DNA of 64,000 nucleotides, taken from positions 62,001 to 126,000 of the forward strand of contig JAUWHO010000035.1 in NCBI GenBank assembly GCA_030605835.1, read 5' to 3'. The DNA comes from Candidatus Zixiibacteriota bacterium. GTDB taxonomy: Bacteria; Zixibacteria; MSB-5A5; DG-27. The notes under the pieces were generated by a model. That model saw only the letters and a list, made by a program, of their open reading frames with translations, was not told where the DNA came from and searched no databases. Shown here one piece after another: positions 52,909 through 62,198 of this stretch (position 1 is its first letter; every line of letters begins with the position of its first letter). A program made the position numbers and the translations under genes.

Positions 52909-54246
52909 CTACCTGCGCTTCCTCTTCTGAGTTGCGAATCTATTCTTCAAAATCTCCTCTAAATCCGGCCTGCCGATCTCCTGGAGCTCATACCTGACTC
53001 TGGTGGAGGGTTTATTCATTTTCAGAAGCCGGCCTAAATCAATTGGGGTGGCGATGACTACCGAATCGCATCGCGCCTTGTTGATGGTCTTCTCCAGATC
53101 CGCAACCTGTTTTTTACCGTAACCCATGGCCGGCAATAGCGGTCCGATATCGGGATAATCGTTGAAGGTCTCCTTGATGCTCCCGACGATGTAAGGTCTG
53201 GGATCAACGATCTCCCGGGCGGAGTACTTCTGGGCCGCAAGCATCCCGGCACCGTAAGTCATCTCCCCATGGGTCAGGGTGGGGCCGTCCTCCACTACTA
53301 ATACCGACTTTCCAGTAATCAGCTTGGGATTGTCGACGAAAATCGGGGAGGCGGCGTCCACCACTAAAGCCTCAGGATTGATCCTGTTTACGCTGAAGCG
53401 CACCTCCTCGACATCCTCCGGGTCCGCGGTCGTGATTTTGTTAATCACCACCACATCCGCCATAAGAAGGTTGGTCTCGCCAGCATAATAGCTGTATTCG
53501 TGACCGGGACGATGGGGGTCCACCAGGGTGATCTGTAAGTCCGGCCTGTAAAACGAGGTGTCGTTATTCCCGCCGTCCCAGACGATAATCTCCGCTTCCT
53601 TCTCGGCCTCCTTCAAGATTTCAGCATAATCGACCCCGGCGTAAACTACCTGACCTCGACGGATATGGGGTTCGTATTCCTCTCTCTCCTCGATGGTGCA
53701 TTTGTGTTTGTCCAAATCCGAGAGTTTGGCGAATCGCTGGCAGATCTGCTTGCTCAAATCTCCATAGGGCATGGGGTGACGAACCACCACCGTCTTTCTG
53801 CCCATCTCTTTTAAGATCTCGCAGACCCTGCGGGTGGTCTGGGATTTACCACAGCCGGTTCGGACCGCCGTTATCGCTACCACCGGCCTTTTTGATTTCA
53901 GCATGGTGTGTCGCTGACCCAGCAGCACGAAATCGGCACCGGCGGTGTTGACCATGGCGGCCTTGCTCATCACATACTCGTAAGGGACATCGCTGTAACT
54001 GAAAACTACCTCGTCCACTCTCTCCTTTTGGATCAACTTGACGAGATCGCCTTCGGGGTGGATGGGAATCCCCCTGGGGTAAAGCTTCCCGGCCAGTCCG
54101 GAGGGGTATTTTCTGCCAGCGATATCAGGAATCTGGGTGGCGGTGAATGCCACCACTTTATAATCGCGATTGTCTCGGTAGACGGTGTTGAAATTGTGGA
54201 AATCCCTGCCAGCAGCGCCCATAATGACTACTTTTCTCGGTGACAT
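52909..54246 (-). CDS. P-loop protein related to cyclic 2,3-diphosphoglycerate synthetase
   Basis: A 445-residue cytosolic protein, ATG 54246 with GAGGAG upstream. The N-terminal 130 residues look like a Rossmann-type domain (VVIMGAAGRDFHNFNTVYRD). VAITAVRTGCGKSQTTRRV is a P-loop and VWDGGNNDTSFYRPDL and VVINKITTADPEDVEE resemble GTPase-like switch and specificity motifs. Family members are annotated as cyclic 2,3-diphosphoglycerate synthetases in archaea; their role in bacteria is not established. It lies next to carbamate kinase in the same operon, a link that may tell its function. Confidence 0.7.
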   Translation of the reverse strand: MSPRKVVIMGAAGRDFHNFNTVYRDNRDYKVVAFTATQIPDIAGRKYPSGLAGKLYPRGIPIHPEGDLVKLIQKERVDEVVFSYSDVPYEYVMSKAAMVNTAGADFVLLGQRHTMLKSKRPVVAITAVRTGCGKSQTTRRVCEILKEMGRKTVVVRHPMPYGDLSKQICQRFAKLSDLDKHKCTIEEREEYEPHIRRGQVVYAGVDYAEILKEAEKEAEIIVWDGGNNDTSFYRPDLQITLVDPHRPGHEYSYYAGETNLLMADVVVINKITTADPEDVEEVRFSVNRINPEALVVDAASPIFVDNPKLITGKSVLVVEDGPTLTHGEMTYGAGMLAAQKYSAREIVDPRPYIVGSIKETFNDYPDIGPLLPAMGYGKKQVADLEKTINKARCDSVVIATPIDLGRLLKMNKPSTRVRYELQEIGRPDLEEILKNRFATQKRKRR

Positions 54247-54683
54247 AAACTCCTCTACTCAAAACATTGATAATTTTCCACCTGGTGCTGCCTCTCCTCG
54301 GAGCTCGGATGAGCCCCCCATAGATCCAACAGCCGCCTCCGTCAGATGTAGATGCCTGACAGCACACTGAGCTAGATATTATAACAAATGGGACAAAAAA
54401 GCAAATCTTCACCCGCTTGTCGTTGTTCACCTTAGGGTTTCAATCGGGGAGGACAACTTGCCTCAGTCAGAAAAAATCCTAAAGGCAGCAGGTTTTTTGT
54501 TCCATTTTTTGAACAGTATCGTTATAATAATGTGGAAGTGAACTGAACCCACTTTGCAAGATTGTGCGCAAATTGCTGGGGAAAGATCTGCCGGACTCCT
54601 GTATCTTTCAACCCTTCAAAGAGTTGTTTGCAGAAGAAGGCCGGGTATGTTTTTTGCGAAATAAATAGATCGAGGAGGGAAAA
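54247..54683. other. Spacer with a decayed type A repeat
   Basis: A 437-base spacer. CCGTCAGATG/GCCTGACAGCAC near 54338-54362 is a decayed type A hairpin. A TATAAT at 54523-54528 is a possible -10 for the sorting-domain protein, but the -35 is poor. Otherwise I see nothing. Confidence 0.4.
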
Positions 54684-55670
54684 ATGAAAAGACTCAGGAT
54701 TTTCGCTCTCGTTTCTCTGTTTCTCTTGCTCTGTTCTCCACATGTAGAAGCCTCAGGAATCTTGATTTGGGACTACGGCTCCAATCCCGATGTTTTTGAA
54801 TATCAAAACCTCCTGGAGAAGATCGGGTATTCTACCGTCATCACCCAGGATCTGGTTGCCTATGTGGAAGAATACGGCTTGGAGGATATAGAGGCCATCT
54901 TTGCCATTCTGGTCTACGGGAACTGGGAGCTCCCAGAGGAGGAGGCCTCCATCTTAATGGACTTTCTCGACAGCGGAGGTGGAGTCTACATCGACGGCAC
55001 AATTTGCTGGCCCTTGAAGCTCTTATTTGAATATTTGCACGTCGGCTGTACCACCTGTGAGCCCTGGCGGTTTAAGACCTTCAGAGGTGTTGTCGGCACC
55101 TTTATGGAGGGGCTTCGTTACGGCTTCCCGGACTCGGTCTGGAGCTCCACCATAGAGCCTGATTACATCGGTGCCGAGGTGATATTTGAAGACGACGTCC
55201 TGTGCGGCTGTGTAACTTCTGCAACTACCAATCCCGACATCAAAGCGGTGGTCTCCACCCAGCCGGTCATGCGGGTGGTGAATGACGACCCTCCGAACAC
55301 TAAAGAGGAAATGCTCCGACGGATTGCGGAATGGTTGGGGGTCTTTCTTGGGGCAGAAGAGGAAGAGCCCGAGAGCAATCTCCCTGAAGTCACAAGCCTC
55401 AAGAACAACTTCCCCAATCCTTTCAACAGTTCCACCTCGATACAATTCCAGGTTCGTGCCGACCAACCCCTACCGATCAGCTTGAGGATCTACAATCTCG
55501 CCGGACAGCTGGTAAGGACTGTAACCGCCCAACGGTTTTCCTCCGGGGATTACACTCTCTCCTGGGATGGCAAGGACCAAGCCGGCGGAGCTCTCAGCAG
55601 TGGGATTTACTTCTGTAAACTAACCTGCCTCGATCTTCAATCCGTTCTGAGAATGACGCTGTTGAGATAG
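54684..55670 (+). CDS. Secreted protein with C-terminal FlgD-like/type IX-type sorting domain
   Basis: A 328-residue protein, ATG 54684 with the strong GAGGAGGG upstream. A signal peptide (ALVSLFLLLCSPHVEA) leads. Residues 25-215 form an alpha/beta domain (ILIWDYGSNPDVFEY, GGGVYIDGTI) of the type that resembles glutamine-amidotransferase-like or ThuA-like secreted domains, but the family is not certain. After an acidic linker (GAEEEEPESN), the C-terminal 80 residues (NNFPNPFNSSTSIQF to SSGIYFCKL and VLRMTLLR) are the FlgD-Ig-like sorting domain found in FCB-group secreted proteins. Confidence 0.75.
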   Translation: MKRLRIFALVSLFLLLCSPHVEASGILIWDYGSNPDVFEYQNLLEKIGYSTVITQDLVAYVEEYGLEDIEAIFAILVYGNWELPEEEASILMDFLDSGGGVYIDGTICWPLKLLFEYLHVGCTTCEPWRFKTFRGVVGTFMEGLRYGFPDSVWSSTIEPDYIGAEVIFEDDVLCGCVTSATTNPDIKAVVSTQPVMRVVNDDPPNTKEEMLRRIAEWLGVFLGAEEEEPESNLPEVTSLKNNFPNPFNSSTSIQFQVRADQPLPISLRIYNLAGQLVRTVTAQRFSSGDYTLSWDGKDQAGGALSSGIYFCKLTCLDLQSVLRMTLLR

Positions 55671-55795
55671 CTGAGCGTCCGCCACAGTGCCGACCTCATT
55701 TTGTGGTGAGATAGACTACTCACCACTTGCCAACGATTACTGGTCGGTCAGTGCCCACCTTTCTAATCCACTCAAGCAATCGCACTCATTGACAG

Positions 55796-55823
55796 TTGAC
55801 AAAGGGAGGCGAAATGGTATAAT
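55796..55823 (+). promoter_or_regulatory. Predicted sigma70-type promoter
   Basis: TTGACA at 55796-55801 and TATAAT at 55818-55823 with a 16-base spacer, about 85 bases ahead of the fused MFS/spermidine-synthase gene. This is the best promoter match in the window. Confidence 0.65.
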
Positions 55824-55908
55824 TAAGAGTCCCCCGGAAGCAATCCAGGGCTTTATGTAGAAGGCAGCTCGGACTCAGACCTCAGCCCACTTCCGCGACT
55901 CACCAAGC

Positions 55909-58716
55909 ATGATGCGCTTACTTGTTTACACAATATTCTTTCTGTCAGGCATTGCCGGCCTGACTTACGAGATCGTCTGGGTGAGGCAGTTCGTTTTGGT
56001 CTTCGGCAACACCACCCAATCGATTACTACAGTGCTTTCGGCCTTCATGGCGGGGCTGGCATTGGGAAGCATCGTGGCCGGGCGCGCCGTTGATCGCCGA
56101 CCGGAGAAGGCATTTCTGCTCTACGGGCTTTTGGAGATCGGGATCGGTCTCTGGGGAATAGCCATACTTCTCCTCTTTCCTCTCGCTCGGATGTTCTACC
56201 CTCTGGTGGTGACTGGCCTATCGCCGGGCCTGACCATTATGACCACGGTCAAATTCCTCACCGTATTTCTCATCATCCTGCCCTCCACAACCATGATGGG
56301 CGCCACCCTTCCGGTTTTAGTCCGCTTTCTGGTGAGGCCCGGGGAACGTTTCTCGGTCCCCACCGGCCGTCTGTACGCGGTCAATACCCTGGGGGCGACT
56401 CTGGGTTGCCTCCTGGCTGGCTTCATATTGATCGAGCTTGCGGGACTGAGAGACTCCCAGCTTCTGATTGTAGCTCTGAACTTATCCTTAGGGGTGGCGG
56501 TGCTTTTCTTGAATAGAATGCTCACCGGCTCGTTGCCAGAAAAAGCTGAGAGAGTAAAGACTGCAACCCTAGAGAAACGTCCATTCTTCAAGGCCGAGGC
56601 CTTCAAAGAACCGATAATCTACCTCTTTGCCCTCTCCGGGCTGGCGGCCTTGGCTTATGAGATCATCTGGACCAGGATTCTGGTTTTAGCTCTGGTCGTT
56701 GATGCCTACGCTTTTTCGCTGATGCTATCGATATTCTTAGGGGGAATAGCGATAGGGAGCTACCTCGGATCCGCTCTCCTGAAAAGATATAAGGGCGGTT
56801 ATCTGCTTTTCGGAATCGTTCAAGCTCTCATCGGCACGAGCGCCATCATCTCCTTTATGCTGATGGATAGAATTCCGGCACTGCAAAGGGCGATATCCCT
56901 CGGCGACTCCCTTTACTGGCAGAAATCTATGCTCATAATGTTCGCCAAATCCAACCTCCTGATGCTCCTGCCGGTTCTCGTAAACGGGATGGCATTCCCC
57001 CTGGCGGTTCAGATATTCGTTCGGAAAATCAAGACCCTGGGGAGCCGAGTTGGAGAGTTGTATTTCGCAAACACCCTGGGGGCAATTGGAGGCTCTCTAC
57101 TGGCTGGCTTCCTCTTGATACCTCTGGTGGGAATTCAGAAGGCTCTGCTGATCATTGCCAGCCTATCGGTCCTCATCGGGATAGTGGCAATCCTCAAGGG
57201 TGGACCCAGGTTTCCAATTCTGAGATATGCAACCTCCGGCGGCTTCATCGTGGTGTTGGTGGTCTTGATTTCTCTTCTTGGTGAGGTTTCCGCTTACGGA
57301 TTTCGGCAAATCCCGACCTACCGGAACGCAAGGCTCTTGTGGTATAAGGAATGCTTCGACCACACCATCATGGTGACCGAGGATTTGGGACACGACAAGA
57401 CCCGGCGGCTTCTGATCAACCGCAACCAGGCCACCTCCACCGACCTCATCGGCCAGCGCAAGAATCAGATCCTGGGGCATCTGCCGATCTGGTTTAATCC
57501 CGAAGCCAGAAAAGCTCTGGTGATCTGTTTCGGAAGCGGCGGCACCGCCGGCACCATCGGTGCATACAGTGACATAAGCTCCATCGATTGTGTGGAGATC
57601 TGCCCGACGGTGATCGAATGCAACCACTTCTTCCGGGATTTCAACCGCGACATCGTGGCCGATCCCCGAATCAGAATCATCATCGACGATGGTCGTAACC
57701 ATCTGCAGACCACCAAGGAGAAGTATGACATAATCACACTAGAGCCGATGCATCCGGGCCTCTCCGGAGTCGTGTCTCTCTATACCGTTGAATTCTACCG
57801 AGGGTGCCAACGGAGGCTCAACCGCAGTGGGGTGGTTTGTCAGTGGGTGCCTCTTTACAGCATGTCCGTAAAAGATGCCAAAAGTATAATCCGCTCCTTC
57901 TGCCTTGCCTTCCCCCACTCCAGCTTCTGGATAGTAGGACAGGAGGGGGTTCTGTTGGGAAGCTCAGAACCCCAGAAAATGGATTTTGCCAAGCTCAAGC
58001 AGCTGTTTGACATTCCGGCGGTGAAAAGCCACCTGGCTCGGGTTTTGATCGACAATCCCGTGACGGTGCTATCCTATTTCGTCATGGGGGAAGAGGCTCT
58101 GCTCGCATATACCTCCGGGGCACCGGTGGTCACGGATGACTTCCCGGTGATCGAATACTCCATCCCCCGCAGCAAGAACCGCTTTCTCTACGAGGAGATA
58201 GCCAAACTGCAGCAGGATCAAGAGACCATCGCCACCTATCTCACCGGAGTTTCCGCCAAGGAAAAAGAAGAGCTTGAAATGAGAATTAAGAACGCCGGAT
58301 TGGGGCGCACTTCCATGCTGAGAGGTTTCGAGGCTTACAGGAAAGGAGATTACCGCCAGGCCTTCGAGCACTTCAGCCGCTGCCTGGAACTGGACTACGA
58401 TCAGGCTTACATCAAATACTTCATGAAAAGAATCTGTTATCGCTTCGCCGATGCTTATGCCGCCAGGGGAAAGTTCGAAGAGGCCCGGGCGTTTTGCCTT
58501 CAGGCGATGGTTCTTGACCCCGATGACCCCGAGACTCATCTGGCGCTTGGGGTAGCGAACAGAAGCTGTGGTGACCTTGAGGAGGCGCTCAAGCAATTCT
58601 CCCTGGCCTTAAAGATGAAACCGGATTACCGGAAGGCCCGAGACTGGCTTATGCGCACCACTTCTGAGCTGGTGCAACCAAAGCCTCCCTCTGAAAGACA
58701 AAAAAGCCAGCGCTGA
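55909..58716 (+). CDS. Fused membrane / spermidine synthase-like protein with TPRs
   Basis: A 935-residue protein. The first 480 residues are about 12-14 membrane helices in two halves that both open with the same block (GLTYEIVWVRQFVLVFG, then ALAYEIIWTRILVLAL). Residues 500-760 resemble the spermidine-synthase fold (LVICFGSGGTAGTIG, then SIDCVEICPTVIE, IIIDDGRNHLQ), as in bacterial SpeE-like MFS fusions. Three TPRs follow (YRKGDYRQAFEHFSRCLEL). Whether the enzyme part is active on putrescine is uncertain; the GSGGTAG loop is close to the SAM-binding pattern. A clear promoter lies upstream. Confidence 0.78.
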   Translation: MMRLLVYTIFFLSGIAGLTYEIVWVRQFVLVFGNTTQSITTVLSAFMAGLALGSIVAGRAVDRRPEKAFLLYGLLEIGIGLWGIAILLLFPLARMFYPLVVTGLSPGLTIMTTVKFLTVFLIILPSTTMMGATLPVLVRFLVRPGERFSVPTGRLYAVNTLGATLGCLLAGFILIELAGLRDSQLLIVALNLSLGVAVLFLNRMLTGSLPEKAERVKTATLEKRPFFKAEAFKEPIIYLFALSGLAALAYEIIWTRILVLALVVDAYAFSLMLSIFLGGIAIGSYLGSALLKRYKGGYLLFGIVQALIGTSAIISFMLMDRIPALQRAISLGDSLYWQKSMLIMFAKSNLLMLLPVLVNGMAFPLAVQIFVRKIKTLGSRVGELYFANTLGAIGGSLLAGFLLIPLVGIQKALLIIASLSVLIGIVAILKGGPRFPILRYATSGGFIVVLVVLISLLGEVSAYGFRQIPTYRNARLLWYKECFDHTIMVTEDLGHDKTRRLLINRNQATSTDLIGQRKNQILGHLPIWFNPEARKALVICFGSGGTAGTIGAYSDISSIDCVEICPTVIECNHFFRDFNRDIVADPRIRIIIDDGRNHLQTTKEKYDIITLEPMHPGLSGVVSLYTVEFYRGCQRRLNRSGVVCQWVPLYSMSVKDAKSIIRSFCLAFPHSSFWIVGQEGVLLGSSEPQKMDFAKLKQLFDIPAVKSHLARVLIDNPVTVLSYFVMGEEALLAYTSGAPVVTDDFPVIEYSIPRSKNRFLYEEIAKLQQDQETIATYLTGVSAKEKEELEMRIKNAGLGRTSMLRGFEAYRKGDYRQAFEHFSRCLELDYDQAYIKYFMKRICYRFADAYAARGKFEEARAFCLQAMVLDPDDPETHLALGVANRSCGDLEEALKQFSLALKMKPDYRKARDWLMRTTSELVQPKPPSERQKSQR

Positions 58717-58753
58717 AGAAACCGCGTGTGCGAAATCTAGTTTCTGCCGCGAC

Positions 58754-59877
58754 CTATCTCTGCTCCAATCGGCGGCCGCGCCCCCCCTCTATATAGAAAC
58801 TGCTCGAGCTCTCTCTGGGGACAGACTCGACCTGCCCTCGCCTGCTGGTGGCTATGAAAACCTGTCCTCCGCTCAGCATCGAACTTAAGACTGCCCTCGT
58901 TCTGGTCTCATCCAATTCAGAGAAAACCTCATCCAAGATTAGAATCGGTGCTTCTCCCTTTATCTGGGCGATGTATTCCCCGGCGACGAGCTTTAACGCC
59001 AGGAGAGCTGAACGCATCTGCCCCTGAGAGCCAAATTGCCTAATGTCATGCCTCTCAATTTTCATTTCAAGATCGTCCCGATGGGGACCGACGGTGGTGC
59101 TCCCTAAGATCAGTTCCTTCTTGAGATTTTTTGCAAGCCTCTCGAGGATCTGCTCCCGCAAAGGTTCACGGGTGTTAAGCCTGCCGGAAATCTGATAGGA
59201 GATCTCCATCTTCTCTTCGGTGTCGGTAATCTGCTGGTAGAAGTCGGGGAGTTTAGCTCTCAGGAAATTTGTGAAGTTGTCTCTGGTGGAAATTATCTCC
59301 CCCCCGAATTCCGCCAACTGGTCTGACCAGCCGGACAACTGCTCGGTTAACTTCCTGGAGGTCTCCTCTCCACGGTGTTCCTTCAAAAAACGGTTTCTCT
59401 GGGATAGAACCCGCTGGTATCTGCTGAGGTTGGCGAGGTATCTTTTGGAAGTCTGAGAGAGAATAATATCCAGGAAAGTTCTTCTCTCTTCTGGAGGTCC
59501 TGAGATGATGGTAATCTCTTCGGGGGCGATTGAAACCACCGAAAAAATCCCCACCAGGTCGGATAACCTCCGGCGGGGAACTGAATTTATCTTCAGACTT
59601 CTTTTGTTATTTACATCGAACCCGTATTCAATGGTAACTTTTTTTTTTGAAAGTAACCACTCCCCACCAGGCGAGCATAGTTGCTCCCAAAGCTTATCTG
59701 CGTCTGTATTTTTGCACCTCTTTGGGATTTCCCCAGGCAGAGACAATGGATCGCCTCTAAAATATTAGTCTTGCCCCCAGCGTTTGGGCCCAGGAGAATA
59801 TTAACCTTCGGCGAGAAATCCAGTCGCTCGCTTTTGATGTTGCGGAAGTTCTCTATTTCGATCGACTCTATGTACAT
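58754..59877 (-). CDS. recF: RecF recombination/replication protein, split by a -1 frameshift at A10
   Basis: One gene read in two frames. The first part (ATG 59877, MYIESIEIENFRN) has Walker A GPNAGGKTN and reads to FQKKK, then would stop at LNTGSM. The rest (VTIEYGFDVNNKRSLKI through ILDEVFSELDETR, the SMC-like D-loop, to the C terminus) is in the -1 frame, listed as 58754-59746. The join is at a run of ten A residues on the coding strand (59639-59648), which contains A AAA AAG in phase. Joined, the protein is about 375 residues, the usual RecF size. RecF loads RecA at gaps and lies in the dnaA-dnaN-recF region. Confidence 0.85.
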
Positions 59878-59893
59878 TGAAGTACTTATCTCT

Positions 59894-60427
59894 TTAAGAC
59901 GGCTGGGCGAAGCCACACATCATGGAGAACAACAACAGAAACAGCAGCGCTTGAATAATCCAGCCGATCATACAGACGCCGACCGCCCGCAGGGTGCTGG
60001 TATAATCAAGAGCCTGTCTCACCGCAATCACCATCGCCACCAGCATCCAGACTGAGGCTATGAAAAAGACGACACCGGTCAGCCCCGGAATGATACCGAA
60101 CACCCGAATCAGCCCCGGGGAACTCGCAAAGCCGACGCTCCGCAAAAGCTGTCCGACATTCGCACGGGTCTGCGGCTCCGGAAGAAGTCTCGTGCCTATG
60201 AGGTAAGTCAGATACGCCCAGACAAACCAACTCATGAGCGCCATAATCGTTCCAGTAAAGATGCCGCCGGCGCCTCCCTGCGCAATGCTTCCTATCCCGG
60301 CGGCAACGCTGGAAAGAACGACAACCCCCATGGCTTGACGCATCGCAGTGGTGTCGGCCTCCACCTCTTCATACAGATGCACATCAAGCTTGGCGGCGCG
60401 GATTATACGATCTTTGAAATTAGCCAT
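59894..60427 (-). CDS. Yip1-domain membrane protein
   Basis: A 177-residue protein with about five membrane helices (AMGVVVLSSVAAGIGSI, FTGTIMALMSWFVWAYLTYLIG, LTGVVFFIASVWMLVAMVIAV, IGWIIQALLFLLLFSMM). EEVEADTTAMRQA near the N terminus and RSVGFASSPGLIRVFG in the middle are typical of bacterial Yip1-family proteins of unknown function. It lies 17 bases ahead of recF on the same strand and 40 bases after the AAA ATPase. Confidence 0.75.
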   Translation of the reverse strand: MANFKDRIIRAAKLDVHLYEEVEADTTAMRQAMGVVVLSSVAAGIGSIAQGGAGGIFTGTIMALMSWFVWAYLTYLIGTRLLPEPQTRANVGQLLRSVGFASSPGLIRVFGIIPGLTGVVFFIASVWMLVAMVIAVRQALDYTSTLRAVGVCMIGWIIQALLFLLLFSMMCGFAQPS

Positions 60428-60467
60428 TGGGTAATCCTGTCCAGTCTAATACTGTACTTCCTTTTGC

Positions 60468-61673
60468 TCACTTTCTTACTCTTTCCTTTTCTGCTTTAAA
60501 AGCCTCCAACCGGATAGAAAGGTGATACAGTTCATTTATGAATCTGTACTCACCCAGAATTTCGGTTTCACAAATAACACCCAATTTTTTCATTCTGGTC
60601 AGGAAATTATCAAAGCCCTTCCGCTCTTTCTCTGGAATCTTTGCCCGAACCTCCTTGCGCTGGAAAGTTGCTCCAAGTGGCACTTTCCCAATTTTCCTTA
60701 AGATTGAGCGATAAGTGTCACTTCTCAAGGCCCGGTATACCTGGCGGTCCAAGTACTTCATCCCCACTATCTCTGCTGCTTGAAGCAAGCCCTCTTTGGC
60801 ATCGTGTTTATCAATATTACCATCCCCATCCTTCCAGAATATAGCATCTCCAACCTCATGCATAAGCATAGGAAACCCCCCAGACAATCGCACCATTAAG
60901 GACAAAGCCTCCGGCTCGATAGACATACCTTGCTTGTCAAAAGTGTTCGTGAAGAACTCTTGTGATTCAGCCTCACTCATGGGACGTAATTCTATGATGT
61001 CGAAAATCCTGGCCACTGAGGGTTGGTGCTTAATCAGGTCATCCCTTCTTTCTGGAATTCCAACAAGAATAAGAAGGAGAGGCAGAGAATCACGCGCCGT
61101 CGCTAACTCATCAACAAAACTCTTCAGAAACTCTGAAAACTCTGGTATGGTGGTAATGCCATTTAAATCATCTAATATCAAAACTAACCCTTTTTTCGTA
61201 TCTTTGACTGTGTCATACACCTTCCTGACCGCAGGTTGAAAGTTCTCTAATAGTGTAAGTAACTCTGATTCATTCTTGGTGAAATCCACACCAAAACCGA
61301 AGAGTGTTACCCCTCTAATATATTGCCCGAAGACTTCTCTCAATTTCTCGAACAGTGACTTGTCCGTAAGTTCTTGGAAAAGCCTTTGAAAAATGACTCT
61401 GGTCATTGTCTCAAGCGTTCTTACTCCCCCCAGATAGCAATGACTTCCTATGAAATCATGCTCCTTCTCTGCTAGATAATGAATAATGCCTGCCAGAGAA
61501 CTCTTGCCTATTCCACGCTCCCCCATGATGAAAAGGTTCTGATTGCTACCGCCTTTGGTTTGCTTCACAGCTCGATCTAATCTCTGTATCTCTTCAGAAC
61601 GAGCTACAAAGTATTCAACGGAGACTGGTTTACCCGGGCTGAAGGGACTCTCCTTTGTCACAAGATTTGCCAC
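60468..61673 (-). CDS. AAA/STAND-like ATPase with C-terminal winged helix
   Basis: A 401-residue protein, GTG 61673 with GGAGGA upstream. FIMGERGIGKSSLAGI is Walker A, LVLILDDLNGITT Walker B, LILVGIPERRDDL sensor-1-like, and ELRPMSEAESQEFFTNTF with LVRLSGGFPMLMHEVG the lid region. The last 100 residues (TYRSILRKIGKVPLGATFQR, then RMKKLGVICETEILGEYRF) read as a winged helix. This order is that of Orc1/Cdc6-like or MNS-type STAND ATPases. It is A/T-richer than its neighbours, so probably acquired, and lies between dnaN and recF. Confidence 0.75.
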   Translation of the reverse strand: MANLVTKESPFSPGKPVSVEYFVARSEEIQRLDRAVKQTKGGSNQNLFIMGERGIGKSSLAGIIHYLAEKEHDFIGSHCYLGGVRTLETMTRVIFQRLFQELTDKSLFEKLREVFGQYIRGVTLFGFGVDFTKNESELLTLLENFQPAVRKVYDTVKDTKKGLVLILDDLNGITTIPEFSEFLKSFVDELATARDSLPLLLILVGIPERRDDLIKHQPSVARIFDIIELRPMSEAESQEFFTNTFDKQGMSIEPEALSLMVRLSGGFPMLMHEVGDAIFWKDGDGNIDKHDAKEGLLQAAEIVGMKYLDRQVYRALRSDTYRSILRKIGKVPLGATFQRKEVRAKIPEKERKGFDNFLTRMKKLGVICETEILGEYRFINELYHLSIRLEAFKAEKERVRK

Positions 61674-61804
61674 TCTGTTCCTCCGTTGTTAGTCACAAGA
61701 CTTGACATTTGTAAAAGGGCTCTGCCCAGCCCAGCACCCGTTTTTCAAGTTGGGTCGGGACCGAAGCCCGCCTAAGGCGGACGTGTCCTGACCGCCTTTG
61801 ACCC

Positions 61805-61831
61805 GGAAAACTAAACGTTTCCGCTACAATT
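61805..61831. repeat. 27-bp direct repeat (palindromic), left copy
   Basis: GGAAAACTAAACGTTTCCGC followed by TACAATT. Matches 62231-62257 at 24 of 27 positions; the two copies flank the small ORF 61835-62188. Confidence 0.7.
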
Positions 61832-61834
61832 AAG

Positions 61835-62188
61835 TCAACTCCTCTCTGCACGAATCCCTGAGAGTTCTAATACGCGTTCTGACCAGTCCTCTGCCTGTTC
61901 ACTTATCTCCTCGCTATTCAGATTATCTCGACTCCATAGTGCTAGCTGAAGCTGAAGCTCAACTAACTGCTCTTGTATTTCCAGTGAGACATTGGAGGCA
62001 ATCCATTCAATCATGAATTTGCTTTCCACTAAGAGACCGGAGACGGCCTTGGCGTTGGCAGGATTCTCGATGAAGCTTGACACTCGGGCTAAATTCGCGG
62101 CAAGCCCTGCCAATTGAATCTCAACCGGCTCTGACATAAATCGCTGTCGGATAGTCTCAAGCCTTTCCGTTGAATCTAGATTGCTCAC
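61835..62188 (-). CDS. Hypothetical helical protein
   Basis: The track starts at 62227, inside a palindromic repeat; GTG 62188 has AGGGAT upstream and gives 117 residues. The sequence is helical with no recognised family (ARVSSFIENPANAKAVSGLL, QEQLVELQLQLALWS). Frequent Leu and Glu suggest a helical bundle or coil. It lies between direct repeats and between dnaN and the AAA ATPase. Confidence 0.5.
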   Translation of the reverse strand: MSNLDSTERLETIRQRFMSEPVEIQLAGLAANLARVSSFIENPANAKAVSGLLVESKFMIEWIASNVSLEIQEQLVELQLQLALWSRDNLNSEEISEQAEDWSERVLELSGIRAERS

Positions 62189-62198
62189 GACATGAATC

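Noticed and set aside
54522-54743. 73-residue minus-strand ORF ahead of the sorting-domain protein
   Set aside because: It overlaps the strong ribosome binding site and start of the plus-strand gene and has no domain.
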